The notes: generated from the letters alone by a model not told the origin. A DNA stretch of 17,935 nt from Bremia lactucae (GCF_004359215.1 NC_090615.1:7134188-7152122); one strand, 5' to 3'. Counted from the first letter of the stretch, positions 8,649-17,147 are shown. Numbers and translations are program-made.

Positions 8649-8698
8649 CACGTACTTTGTCGAGTGACACTTGTTGTAATAACGATTCACCGAATGCT
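8593..8698. repeat. 106-bp palindrome at a deletion junction
   Basis: Arms 8593-8642 and 8649-8698 are 50 bases each with one mismatch and a 6-base loop (ccgttc). The left arm is linker sequence, matching 13357-13406 in A2. The right arm is an inverted copy of it, placed exactly where gag and protease are missing and followed within about 6 bases by LTR sequence. Confidence 0.9.
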
Positions 8699-8703
8699 CG
8701 CAG

Positions 8704-9049
8704 AGCTTAAAAAAATTTGTTTCGTAGAACCAAGTGACAACTAGTGCTCGAGAGTGAATACCTTAGAAAACTTTCTTCCTTTCTAGATCAATGCCTCAGC
8801 CTTAGCAAGGCACTAGACGCTGTAAGATCAATAGAGAGACTGAACGTTTTGTAATATTTATACCTCGCATTCTGCTCCTACTACATTAGAATAGATTCCG
8901 GCCGCCAGATTGATATTGGCTGCTGCCACTTATGTAACCGTAATAAATGAAATTTAGTGATAAACTATTTTAAATAGAACAAAAGGGTATTTTACCCATA
9001 ATGTACAAGTACCACAACGACGGATAACCGATGAAAATGTGCTTCATCA
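8704..9049 (-). repeat. 5' LTR of A1, 3'-truncated
   Basis: It matches the other A LTRs on the minus strand: the TGATGAAGCACA start near 9049, acccataatgtacaagtaccacaac near 8994, the degenerate ggccgccagat hairpin near 8900, gatcaatgc-cagccttagcaaggcac near 8787 and ttcgtagaaccaagtgacaactagtgc near 8720. The final ~130 bases found in other A LTRs are missing. It is strongly diverged from the A1 3' LTR. Confidence 0.75.
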
Positions 9050-9211
9050 CAACAAGCCTTCTAATTGCACATAATCTTAGGCACTGGTCGCCGTACAATT
9101 CCACGAGTTGTTCATCCCTTCGACCAGGACGAGACAAGATCTACGAGCTTGTACGGCTCATTGAGTCGTTCTTGTGACGGGGAACCTTTCGCGAAAACTG
9201 ACAACAGCACT

Positions 9212-9682
9212 TGTCAACCTACGCTGATCACGGTGAAGGTAGGGTGCCCCAATTACTTCACGTACACGGCGTGCAGAGAAAGTTTTAAGAAGCTACGAAG
9301 TCTTAGCTACTAAGGCTTAATCTCAAGCTTAAGAAAAGGCAAAAAGAGAAAGAACTGTGTTAGTAGGTTGATTTTTTTCGTTAGGATCTTCTATCAACTA
9401 GCTTAAATATAGTAATGACTAACTATGCAATGCGCCTCCTTGCACACCACCCAATCGTGTCTTGTAACGATTGGCGGTAGATTTAAATTTAAATGAATCA
9501 ATAAATATAACTATGTCTTATTGCGTCAATAATACCAAATTTTTAATATTGGAAATATTGAGTCAAAATTAATTACAGATAATAATTTTGGACTTCTTTA
9601 TTTATTTCCTCTTATAGGACATAATTTATATCATTCCTCTTATAGATGTAATATTTATGTAATTGGGTACACCGTTGTTACA
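9212..9682 (+). repeat. LTR of B3
   Basis: It ends GTTACA at 9682 next to a leader homologous to that of B1. A TGTCAAC at 9212 is the most plausible start but is not proven. From about 9240 it is homologous to the B2 LTR (cgtgcagagaa, tctcagctactaa-like, cgattggcgg). It contains two copies of the cctcttatag motif near 9607 and 9635; similar motifs lie in the B1 LTR. Confidence 0.65.
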
Positions 9683-9799
9683 TCGCCCCCCAACCACCAG
9701 TCACTATATTGACTGATGTTAGGTGACAGTGAGTACTAGCACGCCTCTCTCTGTAAATTAGCATATGTTGGCTTTATTTTGATTCTAACTTAATTGCGC

Positions 9800-10190
9800 A
9801 TGATTTCGTAATCCGTGCGCGTAGCCTGTGAAAGAGCAAAGCTGCCAGCTGCACGAGTCCGTGCAGCTGCTAGTGATGCAAATGTTTTAGTAGATGCTTA
9901 TGTGTCTGCTGTGGCGAGTGCGTCACCTCCTACTCCAATTGGAGGTGACTGGTCCAAGTCACCTGCTACTCCCAATGTACGTGACTGGGCCGAGTCGGTG
10001 TCATCGTTCGATTCAGTGGCAACTGTAAACGCTTACGGATCAACCGGGGCCACTTCCGTTAAACCTACGGGTTCTAACGTGGCAACGAAAACGTTGCTGA
10101 CAAAGTTGTTCCCTCGTCAGAACCTTTTAGCGCAGAGTCATCTTGTCATGACTTCATGGACGATATAACTCTGATGATGTCAGAATACAT
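9800..10190 (+). pseudogene. B3 gag-like N-terminal region
   Basis: The plus-strand frame encodes RAAASDANVLVDAYVSAVAS, SPPTPIGGDWSKSPATP and GSTGATSVKPTGSNVATK. It aligns with B1 AAASDANVPVDTNAS and, in another B1 frame, KPTGSNVTTK. It is rich in Ala, Ser, Thr and Pro and is probably disordered. The only upstream ATG (9800) meets a stop after three codons, so there is no usable start. A frame change near 10110 (FPRQNLLAQSH versus a B1-like reading) breaks it. No domain recognised. Confidence 0.45.
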
Positions 10191-10234
10191 CACTAGGAAC
10201 GAAGTGATCCTAAAGAATACTTCGGTAAAGATAC

Positions 10235-11155
10235 TTCGGGAACGCGTAATTTAAGTCACGCTGATGACTTGGATTTGGCGAATGAGGTGAACCCGATTTT
10301 TTCTCCTCCTTCACATCCATGGACGGATTCGAGTGGTGATAAGTGTTCCGTGTTGAACGCTTTTCGAATCATTATCAGCTGGAGGAGATTTGAACAAATT
10401 ACCTTATTCGTTGGCGAGTAAAGTCACCCTCGCATAATGGCTGGGAACCTTGTTTCCAGCTAATGATGGATGTCCTGGGTCTCGTTCGACAGTACGATGA
10501 GGCCCATACTCTTCATCTGGAGGTCCATCAAAGAACGAGCGATTCTTGCGCTCGTGAAAGGTTTGGAGGTTCTCATTCCCTTCGCGCATCTCTAAAGCGT
10601 CTGGCGTTCTTTAAAGGGCACCTTTAAGGGATGATGCCTTCTTAGGTGTGTGGCCTGCGCCCTAAAAGCAGCAGGGGCATGAGCCACCCCAGAGAGGCGA
10701 GGCAAGTCCGTCTATCTGGACAAATGGGGCATGTTGTAGAAGTCACCTCTACGGTCCGTCTTTCGTATCGGTCACAGAAGTATCCAATCTGTCACAGATT
10801 CATCCAATTTGTCACGCCATCCTCGCGGCCTATGCTTTGCACATTCTGCACGAATGCTCCACAAAACTGTACAAAGGAGTGACATCATTTGCCCGCTTAC
10901 ATGTGTATCACCGATGCCGGAAAAAGGCATTGATGAAAGAATCCCATTTATTCCTTACCAGACTTGAGAAGCCTGGATGAATCGAATAATGGAATATGAT
11001 ATCGATCGTTGGTCATACCAGACCAACGAGTTAAATTACCCTTCAAGGGCAAGCAGGGCAACTTTTCGGGACCGAAACGCAAAACATTCCGGTCCCACTT
11101 CGTATGGTCCATGTTACGTTAAGCTAGCATCACTTTCGAGAAGTGATCTAAAGAA
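10235..11155 (-). pseudogene. Inverted middle part of the B3 coding region
   Basis: Read on the minus strand, 11155 to 10235 follows the order of B1 560-1 and then B2 2230-2552. Examples are the block near 10990-10900 matching 365-285, and NENLQTFHERKNRSFFDG at 10580-10530 matching NLQSIHQRGNRSFSDG in B2. The B3 parts before and after are on the plus strand. Longest open piece: 10589-10404 (RNRSFFDG-like, DEEYGPHRTVERDPGHP). It is broken by stops; function unknown. Confidence 0.65.
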
Positions 11156-11159
11156 TCAC

Positions 11160-11406
11160 TTCGCCCCTGCGTATTTACGGGAGGACGTTAATCACGATCA
11201 ATTTCATTGTCGCGAGTAGGCGACGACGGTCGATGGTGTTTCTCATAAGCACTTGCATAACCGTGTTAAGTTGCTATTGATCAGCTGGCGAAAAAACAAA
11301 AACATTAGTCATTTCGAGACGAGCTGGTAGCACTTCGTTAAAAGATCGCATCTCTCAAAGATGAAGTAGAATGTCTGGTCGTAAGAACCCGACTCTGTCC
11401 CGAAAT
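11160..11406 (+). pseudogene. B3 coding-region tail
   Basis: Plus strand again: tatttacgggaggacgtt... matches B2 2567-2630, and from about 11260 aagttgctattgatcagctggcg matches B2 3309-3375. It then extends beyond the point where A1 cuts B2, encoding ELVALR-stop-KIASLKDEVECLVVR, a charged heptad-like stretch suggestive of a short coiled coil. It ends at the A2 LTR without a recognisable stop or 3' LTR. Confidence 0.5.
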
Positions 11407-11857
11407 TGTAATGGGCACACATCGGTTAAAGAACCCGAATTGTGATACATTTACCTTATGGGTAAAAATATTTTTCCTTTAATCCTATTCTTAAAAGTAA
11501 CGAGATAAATCCCATTTATTATAAATAACAAACGTGGTCGCCGCCAGATATTAATCTGGCGGTCGAAATCTATTTTAAATTAGCTAGGGTAAGATTTAAG
11601 AATAAATAATTAAATTAGGTGCAGCTCTCCTTTTAATCATAAGCGTTAAGTGCCTTCCCAACCTTGCGCATTGATCTGTGAAAGATAGAAGCCTTTCTAA
11701 GGTACATACTCTCGGGCACTAGTTGCCTCTTGGTTCTACGAACCCTTAAATCCCTTAAACTAGAAATTCATAAGCTATAATAGCTTGTACGACTCTCTGA
11801 GATGTTGAGTCCATTAGGCTTCACTCGAAATGAATCCTCGCTGATCGGCCAGGTACA
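11407..11857 (+). repeat. 5' LTR of A2
   Basis: It starts TGTAATGGGCACACATCGGTT like the A2 3' LTR at 16073 and is colinear with it through gcattgatctgtgaaagatagaagcc near 11667, gggcactagttgcc near 11714 and gtacgactc near 11787. The last ~70 bases are rearranged or diverged; the CA end at 11857 is a best guess. Confidence 0.75.
11541..11562. other. Hairpin inside the A2 5' LTR
   Basis: CCGCCAGAT-atta-ATCTGGCGG, a perfect 9-bp stem with a 4-base loop in A+T-rich surroundings. The 3' LTR has the same element with a 10-bp stem at 16200-16223. It may be an RNA structure or a protein-binding palindrome in the LTR; function unknown. Confidence 0.7.
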
Positions 11858-11929
11858 AGATCACTTAGCAGCATCTATGTCAACCCGGTACGTCTCTGTA
11901 CCTGATTCGTAGCCGAAGGGTCGCCCTCT

Positions 11930-12740
11930 TGCTGTCAATGTAAGAACATTTGAGGGAAAAGAGGGAGAAAATCTCCCTTTTGTTTTAAGCAGATGGAGAT
12001 GTCCATTGACTCCGCCTTGCTCATAATATAACGGCCAAAGGTGGCTATGGCCATTTCCAAACTCGGAGGTAGAGTCATGGTGTAGGCACTTTCGCGCAGT
12101 AGGTCCATAAACGACGCTTTTCCTCATGATATTCGCTGAAACAGCAAATGACTAGCATGTTTGCACCGCCTGATCAGAATTTTCGCATGCGATCACGGCT
12201 CGAAGTGACTCGACAGGGCAAACGAACCCTTGGGGACTATGTCCAGGAGAAACTCTCATTGCATCGATGCATCAAGACCCGGTGCAAGGCAATTGTCGTA
12301 GCAATCTTTTTGGGGGTCCCAATGAGGGCGTTGCCCGGACTGAAATTTTTCGATCCCATCCTACTACTTTAGAAGAAGCAGTTGCCATAGCGCTACACGC
12401 TGAGTTCGACTTTAAGTCTGCTCGCGTTAGCACGCCAGTTTATCGAACAAGCTCTTCGAGCACATGGGTACCGCCTAATAGACCGGAACCCATCGATCTA
12501 AGCCTCGTTGAGGAAGGAGAAGAGGCTCTTCAAGCTCTGGAACAGCATAAGACCATCCGTAGATGTTATATGTGCGGAAGCACGAATCATTTACGTCCGG
12601 CCTGTCCCCTACGAAATAGGCGTAAAGCTCGAAAGAGCACCAACTCCGACTATTCCAGAAATTTGGTACGGTGCGGGAAAACGTCTATACCCAGTAGGTG
12701 CGGGGCGCCCTTCTGGGGAAGACCTAGGCTCTGTTGAACC
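11930..12740 (+). pseudogene. gag: gag of A2 (capsid-nucleocapsid)
   Basis: In successive frames the plus strand encodes VRTFEGKEGEN, QMEMSIDSALLII, RPKVAMAISKLGGRV, then MTSMFAPPDQNFRMRSRLEV with TRQGKRTLGDYVQE (12148-12260), then EGVARTEIF, HPTTLEEAVAIALHAEFDFK (12330-12420) and a CCHC zinc knuckle CYMCGSTNHLRPAC at 12564-12605 (C-X2-C-X4-H-X4-C intact). This is a Ty3/Gypsy gag: capsid region followed by an RNA-binding nucleocapsid knuckle. Several stops between 11990 and 12140 and a frameshift near 12260 destroy it. The initiator Met is not certain. Confidence 0.85.
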
Positions 12741-12783
12741 TCTAAGAGGTGAGAGTAAATAAAACCTAGCCCCAATTAGCTCG

Positions 12784-13312
12784 GTGCGTTATGGCACGGG
12801 ACGTGAGTACAAGCCTCGATTTTTAGTCGCTCAAGCGCCTGTGAAGAGCTTTTATAAGCCATGGTCAATTTCAATTGACTTAGGAGCGTCTTGCAAATAT
12901 GCTCGACGTCTTTCCCTTGAAGGAAATGTACTATACACTAAGGCGCTTAAAGCGCACGAACGTATACAATCTATGTTTGCTAGCGACTGGGTTTCGTGTC
13001 ACTGTTTCTAAAGTTCCTAAGAACTTAGGCATAAAGTTTCTGAGCTTTAATAGTATGGAACGCTGTCTCGTCCTTGATTTAAATTCGAGATATGATCTCA
13101 TCCTTGGTATGGCCTGGTTAGAACACCATGAGCCATGGATCAATTGGAGGTCTAAGACCTTAGGAGCCACGCGCAATCTTCCTAGCAAAGTTTTAGAGAG
13201 TCATGAACCCACCTTTGCTAGGCAACAAAAGCGCTATTGGCGCGGATCACTGACTGACTTTGTCAGTGTGCTAGAGATTGAAATTTCTGAGTTAATAAAC
13301 TCAATGTTGTAA
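12784..13312 (+). pseudogene. Aspartic protease region of A2
   Basis: The N-terminal frame reads SISIDLGASCKYARR. The active-site triad, normally D-S/T-G, is D-L-G at 12877-12885, so Ser/Thr is lost while Asp stays. A frameshift near 12960 leads to the second frame (to a stop at 13310-13312) with RVTVSKVPKNLGIKFLSFNS, RYDLILGMAWLEHHEPWINW and RSKTLGATRNL. ILGMAWL is the flap-distal ILG motif of retroviral-type proteases. This enzyme would mature gag-pol. It lies 46 bp after the gag stop. A1 has lost this region. Confidence 0.8.
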
Positions 13313-13350
13313 ACATTAGTTTTGAGCCCGACTCAGGAAAACAGGGGGTG

Positions 13351-14079
13351 GAACGGCACGTACTTCTCCGAGTGACACTTGTTGTAATAACGATTCACTG
13401 AATGCTGAAAGTATTGTAGGCTTAAGGCCGAGTCATCAAGGGCGGAATATCCCCGAGATACGTGGTGTGGCACATCTAAGTCCACCGAGTGTGGTCGGCC
13501 GAGGTGGCACCATACTGAGTGTTAATAGTGACACTATTGGCGATTCGCCAGGGCATTTCGGGTCAAACCATTATAATGCACTTAAAGTGACACGTAACAG
13601 TCACTGGACAAGGAATATGTATTACATAACTCCTCGTCGAATATCTGATTTAACACCCAACTTTGGTATAGAGCCAATTAATGTTCGAAAACTTGGGAAC
13701 GTGGATGTCCCGGCCTCTAAGAGGCGTAATGACTCGACTCCGAGACAGCAGAGACAGAAGCACACCCATAACGTCACACAGTGATACGAGCGAGCAATTG
13801 CATACGCTTGTAAATGGTAAACTGGTAACATCGAAGAAGAAGTTAGCCTTGATCCAATCCTTTCGTTGCATGTTCTTTTAGATCAAGACGAAATGTCTGT
13901 TGGTGAGTTCGGCCGACCCTTAAGGCTGGTGACTTATCTGAGATGGCGATTATTCGATCAAATATTGAGTAAAATCATCATCGCTTCTGGATGAAGCCGT
14001 CTTGGAGGACACAAAAGCTGCACTTATTGGGCAGAGTTCCTTAAGATCCCACGGATTCATTCTATCCCTCAGTTAAGGA
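13351..14079 (+). pseudogene. Protease-RT linker of A2
   Basis: Frames carry HLSPPSVVGRGGTILSVNSD (13467-13784) and SHSDTSEQLHTLVNGKLV (13681-13881). The change of frame is also present in A1, so the break predates or was copied with the shared tract. No enzymatic motif. Its position between protease and RT is the normal spacer of this element type. Confidence 0.6.
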
Positions 14080-14377
14080 ATGCCAAGATGTGATTTTGAC
14101 CAATCCACCATCGGTTTTTTCCATCAGATAGAAGTTTCCGTCATGGATGACTTAGTTTCTGGAACCAAATACTGTGTCACACGACAGTGGCCTTTACAAA
14201 AAGGACATTGTGACGTCATTGACGATTTCTTCCGTGCTATGCACGAGAATGGAATGATACGCGTACGTAAATCTCCCCATTCGACACCGACGTTTGTGTC
14301 AAACGGTAAGTGGTGCATTGTACTTGTCTAATGCTGCCACTATACCGGCACAGTCCCCCATTTCTAGAAAGGATGTT
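13351..14377 (+). repeat. Inverted repeat arm R (1027 bp)
   Basis: Reverse complement of 7623-8648 at about 99% identity. It covers the protease-RT linker and the RT N-terminus of A2. It starts at gaacggcacg, 38 bases after the protease stop, and ends at ggatgtt, after which A1 and A2 differ strongly although still homologous. Confidence 0.9.
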
Positions 14378-14424
14378 AGCAGAACAAAAAGGTGGATGCG
14401 CGATGTACAGTGCAGGCTCATGTA
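14080..14424 (+). pseudogene. RT N-terminus of A2, truncated
   Basis: The open frame 14080-14331 encodes MDDLVSGTKYCVTRQWPLQK, VIDDFFRAMHENGMIRVRKS and PHSTPTFVSNGKWCIVLV-stop, the fingers part of RT. After 14377 a diverged QKGGCAMYSAGSC follows, matching the next RT block. Near 14425 the sequence jumps to the integrase C-terminus. The YFDD palm, RNase H and the integrase zinc and core domains are absent. Confidence 0.75.
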
Positions 14425-14850
14425 GCAGCCTTACCAGGATGCCAAAGGCAGAAGTTGAATAGATTTCTTATGCGATCGGAGACCCAGTTTTATTTTAACG
14501 CTAAGAAACTTCCTACAAACTTGATTTTTGCGGTCTTTTAAGACCGGATTGCATTCGCACTTTATTGGACCATTTACGTTCGTGGTCTAGCTTACACGCT
14601 ACCTTCCTCGCAAGCTGCGTACACACGTAGTGTTCTTCGTGGGCTTGCTTGAGCCGTACCGGGACCCTTCTCACGTGAGCTTAAAAGCGCTTGCGCCTAG
14701 ACAGCAGCCATGTCGCATATTGCTGCATCGTCAATTTGACGCAGTTTAAAACCATCTTCCCACGTTAGAACGTCGAAAGATGGTTTTGGATTGCGTCAAA
14801 AGAGCCCTCAATCCGAGCAAAGCCCTCGCGAAAGTTTGACCTCGTTCTTT
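14425..14850 (+). pseudogene. Integrase C-terminal region of A2
   Basis: Starting gatgccaaaggcagaag (compare DANGRNCIN in A1), the plus strand encodes AVF-KTGLHSHFIGPFTFVV in pieces, then LPRKLRTHVVFFVGLLEPYR and DPSHVSLKALAPRQQPCRIL near 14600-14720. It ends in a poorly conserved spacer with stops (about 14745-14850). It joins the remnant RT to the chromodomain. Homologous to A1 5755-5121, but more like the canonical peptide at FVGLLEPYRDPSHV. Confidence 0.7.
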
Positions 14851-14914
14851 TTAAGCATCAATCGCTTCCACTGAAATTTGGCCTCCTCCGGCGTTGCTCG
14901 ATGAGCGAAGGGAC

Positions 14915-15070
14915 CACAGTTTTACGTGGAGAAGATTATGAAGCGACATAGTCGCAAGAGAAGATAGCAATATTTGGTGAAGTGGCTTGGGCACCCCTCT
15001 TAGGAAAACTTTTGAGAGTTTTGAAACCCCTTCGGCAAGATTGCCCGTACGCCGTTGACGATTTTGCGCG
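14915..15070 (+). pseudogene. Chromodomain at the pol C-terminus of A2
   Basis: Plus strand: QFYVEKIMKRHSRKRR-stop-QYLVKWLGHPS-stop-ENF, then a frame change to the equivalent of RQDCPYAVDDFARLALGEL. QYLVKW with its tryptophan is better preserved than in A1. Four stops or shifts break it. Agreement between two diverged copies makes the chromodomain call firm. The opposite strand is open over the same bases (15402-14851, minus), which I treat as a shadow in this part. Confidence 0.75.
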
Positions 15071-15099
15071 CCTTGCACTGGGCGAGCTTGCGTCAAACG

Positions 15100-15410
15100 A
15101 CCCTTAGGTGGGAATAAATGGACCCATTGCCTCAGTCCAGCTTGGATCCATGGAGCGCGTGCAACTGAAGCACTGGTGTGCTGGCTATATCTATCCTCGA
15201 CTTGAGGCATTACCGCCGGACGTAACTGGCCTTTGGCATTAAGCTTAAAGAAATCAAAGCGAAGCTTCTGTTCCAAACGAACATCAGCCACATCCGCAGG
15301 TTCTCTTATAGACCAGCTGTTGTTGTGGCGGCGGGTTCGATGGACCCAGTTCTCAAACGAAGCATTGATTTCGCTTTTTGATTCGTTTGGAAACAAGACC
15401 ACCAGAATTT
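15100..15410 (-). pseudogene. Possible second antisense coding block in A2
   Basis: An open minus-strand frame from Met 15402 reads VLFPNESKSEINASFENW, then DVADVRLEQKLRFDFFKLNA and KGQLRPAVMPQVEDRY. A1 has related peptides in the same relative position. The frame runs on to 14851 across the chromodomain, but there it is likely a shadow. The sense strand is also partly open (15233-15511), so coding strand and product remain uncertain. Confidence 0.35.
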
Positions 15411-15444
15411 ACCCATTGAGGCCACCGAAGCCCCCCGGGCCTGA

Positions 15445-15960
15445 TCATGCAAACGAGTCAAATACTGACGTCACGTTATTTAATACCTTGGATGTAAGAT
15501 ATCGCTCGTGAAGAGCGTCGCGAGCAGCAAGCTCCTCCGCCGTCCTCGCCTTGGGTCCGGAGGTCCAGAGGGTCAAGCTGCTATTCATAACCTCTTGGAG
15601 GCGCTTTTCCACGCTAAGTGATGTGAATCGATATTCACTGAGCTTTTTGCTTTCGCAAGGTCTGCAGCTTCACGACGAGCTTGTTTCCGTCTGAGGATTT
15701 TCTTGCTCTTGCTTTTTAATGAGCGGATTCGTAATGATGCTGGACTCAGGGTCCTGTCCCCTGCTCAATGCAGTTAAGTCATCAGCGGCACCACGGTCTG
15801 GGAACGAATTCAGGGTTCGCCGACGTTTATCCGGAGGAGAAGGCGTGAGTGAACGCCGCTGCTTTTCCTCCTCCTCTGATTGAGAGTGACTTTCAAAGTC
15901 CACCATTCCCTCATCGTCGAGGAAGGTGCTCAGAGTCTGTGACTCACGCTTGATTGTCAT
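15445..15960 (-). pseudogene. A2 antisense ORF (opposite to pol), unknown
   Basis: The start is Met at 15960 (MTIKRESQTLSTFLDDEGMV), the stop is TGA at 15447-15445 after VTSVFDSFA. Blocks in order: acidic SQSEEEEKQRR; SLTPSPPDKRRRTLNSF; GAADDLTAL; PESSIITNPL; a charged helix-like QARREAADLAKAK in a shifted frame; EEL-AARDALHERYLTSKV. Frameshifts lie near 15690 and 15640. It is 516 bp versus 510 bp in A1, with a 3-base insertion (SRGQD versus RKQD) that keeps frame. It starts about 100 bp from the 3' LTR, facing away from it, so an antisense promoter in that LTR could drive it (inference). Function unknown. Confidence 0.5.
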
Positions 15961-16063
15961 TAGACAAAGGAATGGAAAACAGAACCAAACGGTTAGCTGT
16001 TTAGGTTCCAACCTGAAAGAGAAAAATGAAGCGAATGTTGTCACTCAGTTTCAACAGTCTGAT

Positions 16064-16072
16064 GGGAGAGGG
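16064..16072 (+). other. Polypurine tract of A2
   Basis: GGGAGAGGG lies immediately before the LTR TGTAATGG at 16073. It is the expected plus-strand primer site and confirms plus orientation for A2. Confidence 0.8.
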
Positions 16073-16551
16073 TGTAATGGGGCACACATCGGTTGGAGAA
16101 CCGTTGTTGTGGTACATTTACTTTATGGGTAAAATACCCTTTCATCTAATTTTAAAATAATTGCTTAAATCCCAGTTATTATGGGTAATAAATGTGGACG
16201 CCGCCAGATATAGATCTGGCGGCCAAAATCTATTATTTTAATTAGCTAGGGTAAGGGTTTTAGATTTAAATAATTAAATAAAGTTAAGTTTCCTTTTTTA
16301 TCTTAAAGCGTGAAGTGCCTTGCTAAGGCTTGCGCATTGATCTGTAAGAGATAGAAGCCTTTTTAAGGTATATCCTTTTGGGCACTAGTTGCCTTGGTCC
16401 TACGAACCCCTGAATCCCTTGAACTAGGTTTCCTTAAACTTTGATAGCTTGTACGACTCCCTGAGTTGTTGAACCCATTAGTTCAATAGAACTAAGTGAC
16501 TCTGAGTCTGAAAGTCTTCCTTGACTTTAGGAGCGAGGTAGCTCCGCTACA
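16073..16551 (+). repeat. 3' LTR of A2 (479 bp)
   Basis: TGTAATGGGGCACAC...GCTCCGCTACA, TG...CA ended. Colinear with the A2 5' LTR and, inverted, with the A1 3' LTR. It contains the GCCGCCAGAT-atag-ATCTGGCGGC hairpin at 16200-16223. Confidence 0.85.
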
Positions 16552-16570
16552 CTTACGTTATTTCACGTAC

Positions 16571-17147
16571 TGTAACGGGGTGTATCGTTACATGAAATTA
16601 ACACTTAAAGGTTGTTAATTAATATATTATCCCAAAGGTAGATAATATTTGGAGAATATTACTTTATACAGTAATGCTCAGAATTCTTATCCATAAATAG
16701 GTATAAACCATTATATCGATTAATATTGCAGACTAATCAGCTGTAGAGATAAACAAAAGAGAGAGACAGATAAGATAAGAATTCAGTTGCATGTTTAGTA
16801 TTAGTTATCGTTAAGTTAGAGATAACAGATAGAAAGAAGAAATACTTAATTATATTAATACAGTTTTCATTTAACCCTCTTCAAGCTAGTTACCTTCAAG
16901 AGAAGTCTTCGTCTGCACGTACTAGTGTACGTGAAATAACGTAAGGCACCACTTGCAACTGAAGCAGTGCGAAGTGGACTTGTACTGAAGCAGTGCGAAG
17001 TGGACTTGCTCTGAAGCAGTGCAAAGTGGACTTGTACTGAAGCAGTGCGAAGTGGACTTGTACTGAAGCAGTGTGAAGTGGACTTGTACTGAAGCAGTGT
17101 GAAGTGGACTTGTACTGAAGCAGTACAAGACGTAGTACCCCGTTACA
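16571..17147 (+). repeat. 5' LTR of C (577 bp)
   Basis: It starts TGTAACGGGG and ends CCCCGTTACA, a perfect 10-bp terminal inverted repeat with TG...CA. The first 22 bases can also fold on themselves (TGTAACG...CGTTACA, 16571-16592). The middle is A+T-rich; the 3' third holds tandem 26-bp repeats. Confidence 0.9.
16959..17130 (+). repeat. 26-bp tandem repeats in the C LTR (6 full plus 1 partial)
   Basis: Units start at 16959, 16985, 17011, 17037, 17063 and 17089, with a partial copy at 17115. The consensus begins ctgaagcagtgcgaagtgga and ends cttgta. Variation is limited to a few positions (gc/gt/gcaa in the core, gctct in unit 2). There are no spacers. The minus-strand ORFs across it are only repeat artefacts. 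Confidence 0.95.

Larger units (their letters stand above)
3376..9049 (-). mobile_element. A1: Ty3/Gypsy chromodomain element
   Basis: Reading 9049 to 3376 on the minus strand: a partial 5' LTR (9049-8704), a palindrome at 8698-8593, the pre-RT linker, RT, RNase H, integrase, chromodomain, an antisense ORF, a polypurine tract and a 3' LTR (3865-3376). Gag and protease, present in A2 at 11930-13312, are missing; the break lies at the palindrome. All enzyme domains contain stops or frameshifts. I see no target-site duplication: the flanks are agct on the left and caac on the right. The two LTRs are strongly diverged, so the element is old. Confidence 0.85.
9050..11406 (+). mobile_element. B3: family B element with internal inversion
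   Basis: An LTR (about 9212-9682), leader, gag-like region (9800-10190), an inverted internal segment (about 10235-11155) and a plus-strand tail (11160-11406) that corresponds first to 2567-2630 and then to 3300-3375 of B2, with about 650 bases missing between. It ends at the A2 LTR (11407). Bases 9050-9211 hold no recognisable gene or repeat and may be flanking or older element sequence. Confidence 0.7.
11407..16551 (+). mobile_element. A2: Ty3/Gypsy chromodomain element
   Basis: Order on the plus strand: 5' LTR, gag with CCHC knuckle, aspartic protease, linker, RT N-terminus, a deletion of about 2 kb, integrase C-terminus, chromodomain, antisense ORF, polypurine tract, 3' LTR. The protease-before-RT and RT-before-integrase order with a terminal chromodomain identifies Ty3/Gypsy (chromovirus type). 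No target-site duplication is visible (left flank gaaat, right flank cttac). Every gene is frame-broken. Confidence 0.85.

Noticed and set aside
8215..8670. A 151-codon minus-strand ORF as a novel gene
   Set aside because: Its N-terminus lies in the palindrome arm and the rest is the protease-RT linker shared with A2.
9065..9313. 82-codon plus-strand ORF MHIILGTGRRTIP...
   Set aside because: It has no similarity to other parts of the window and runs into the B3 LTR; nothing supports it as a gene.
11324..11337. 14-base match ctggtagcacttcg to the region after the C LTR (17149-17162), possibly a second primer binding site
   Set aside because: In B3 it is inside the coding tail (ELVALR). A single 14-mer match is expected by chance at this window size.
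14851..15230. Continuation of the antisense ORF across the A2 chromodomain as a real gene
   Set aside because: The plus strand shows clear chromodomain peptides homologous to A1, so the open minus frame here is most likely a shadow.
16959..17130. CRISPR-like regular repeats
   Set aside because: Units are directly adjacent with no unique spacers, and the context is a eukaryotic LTR.
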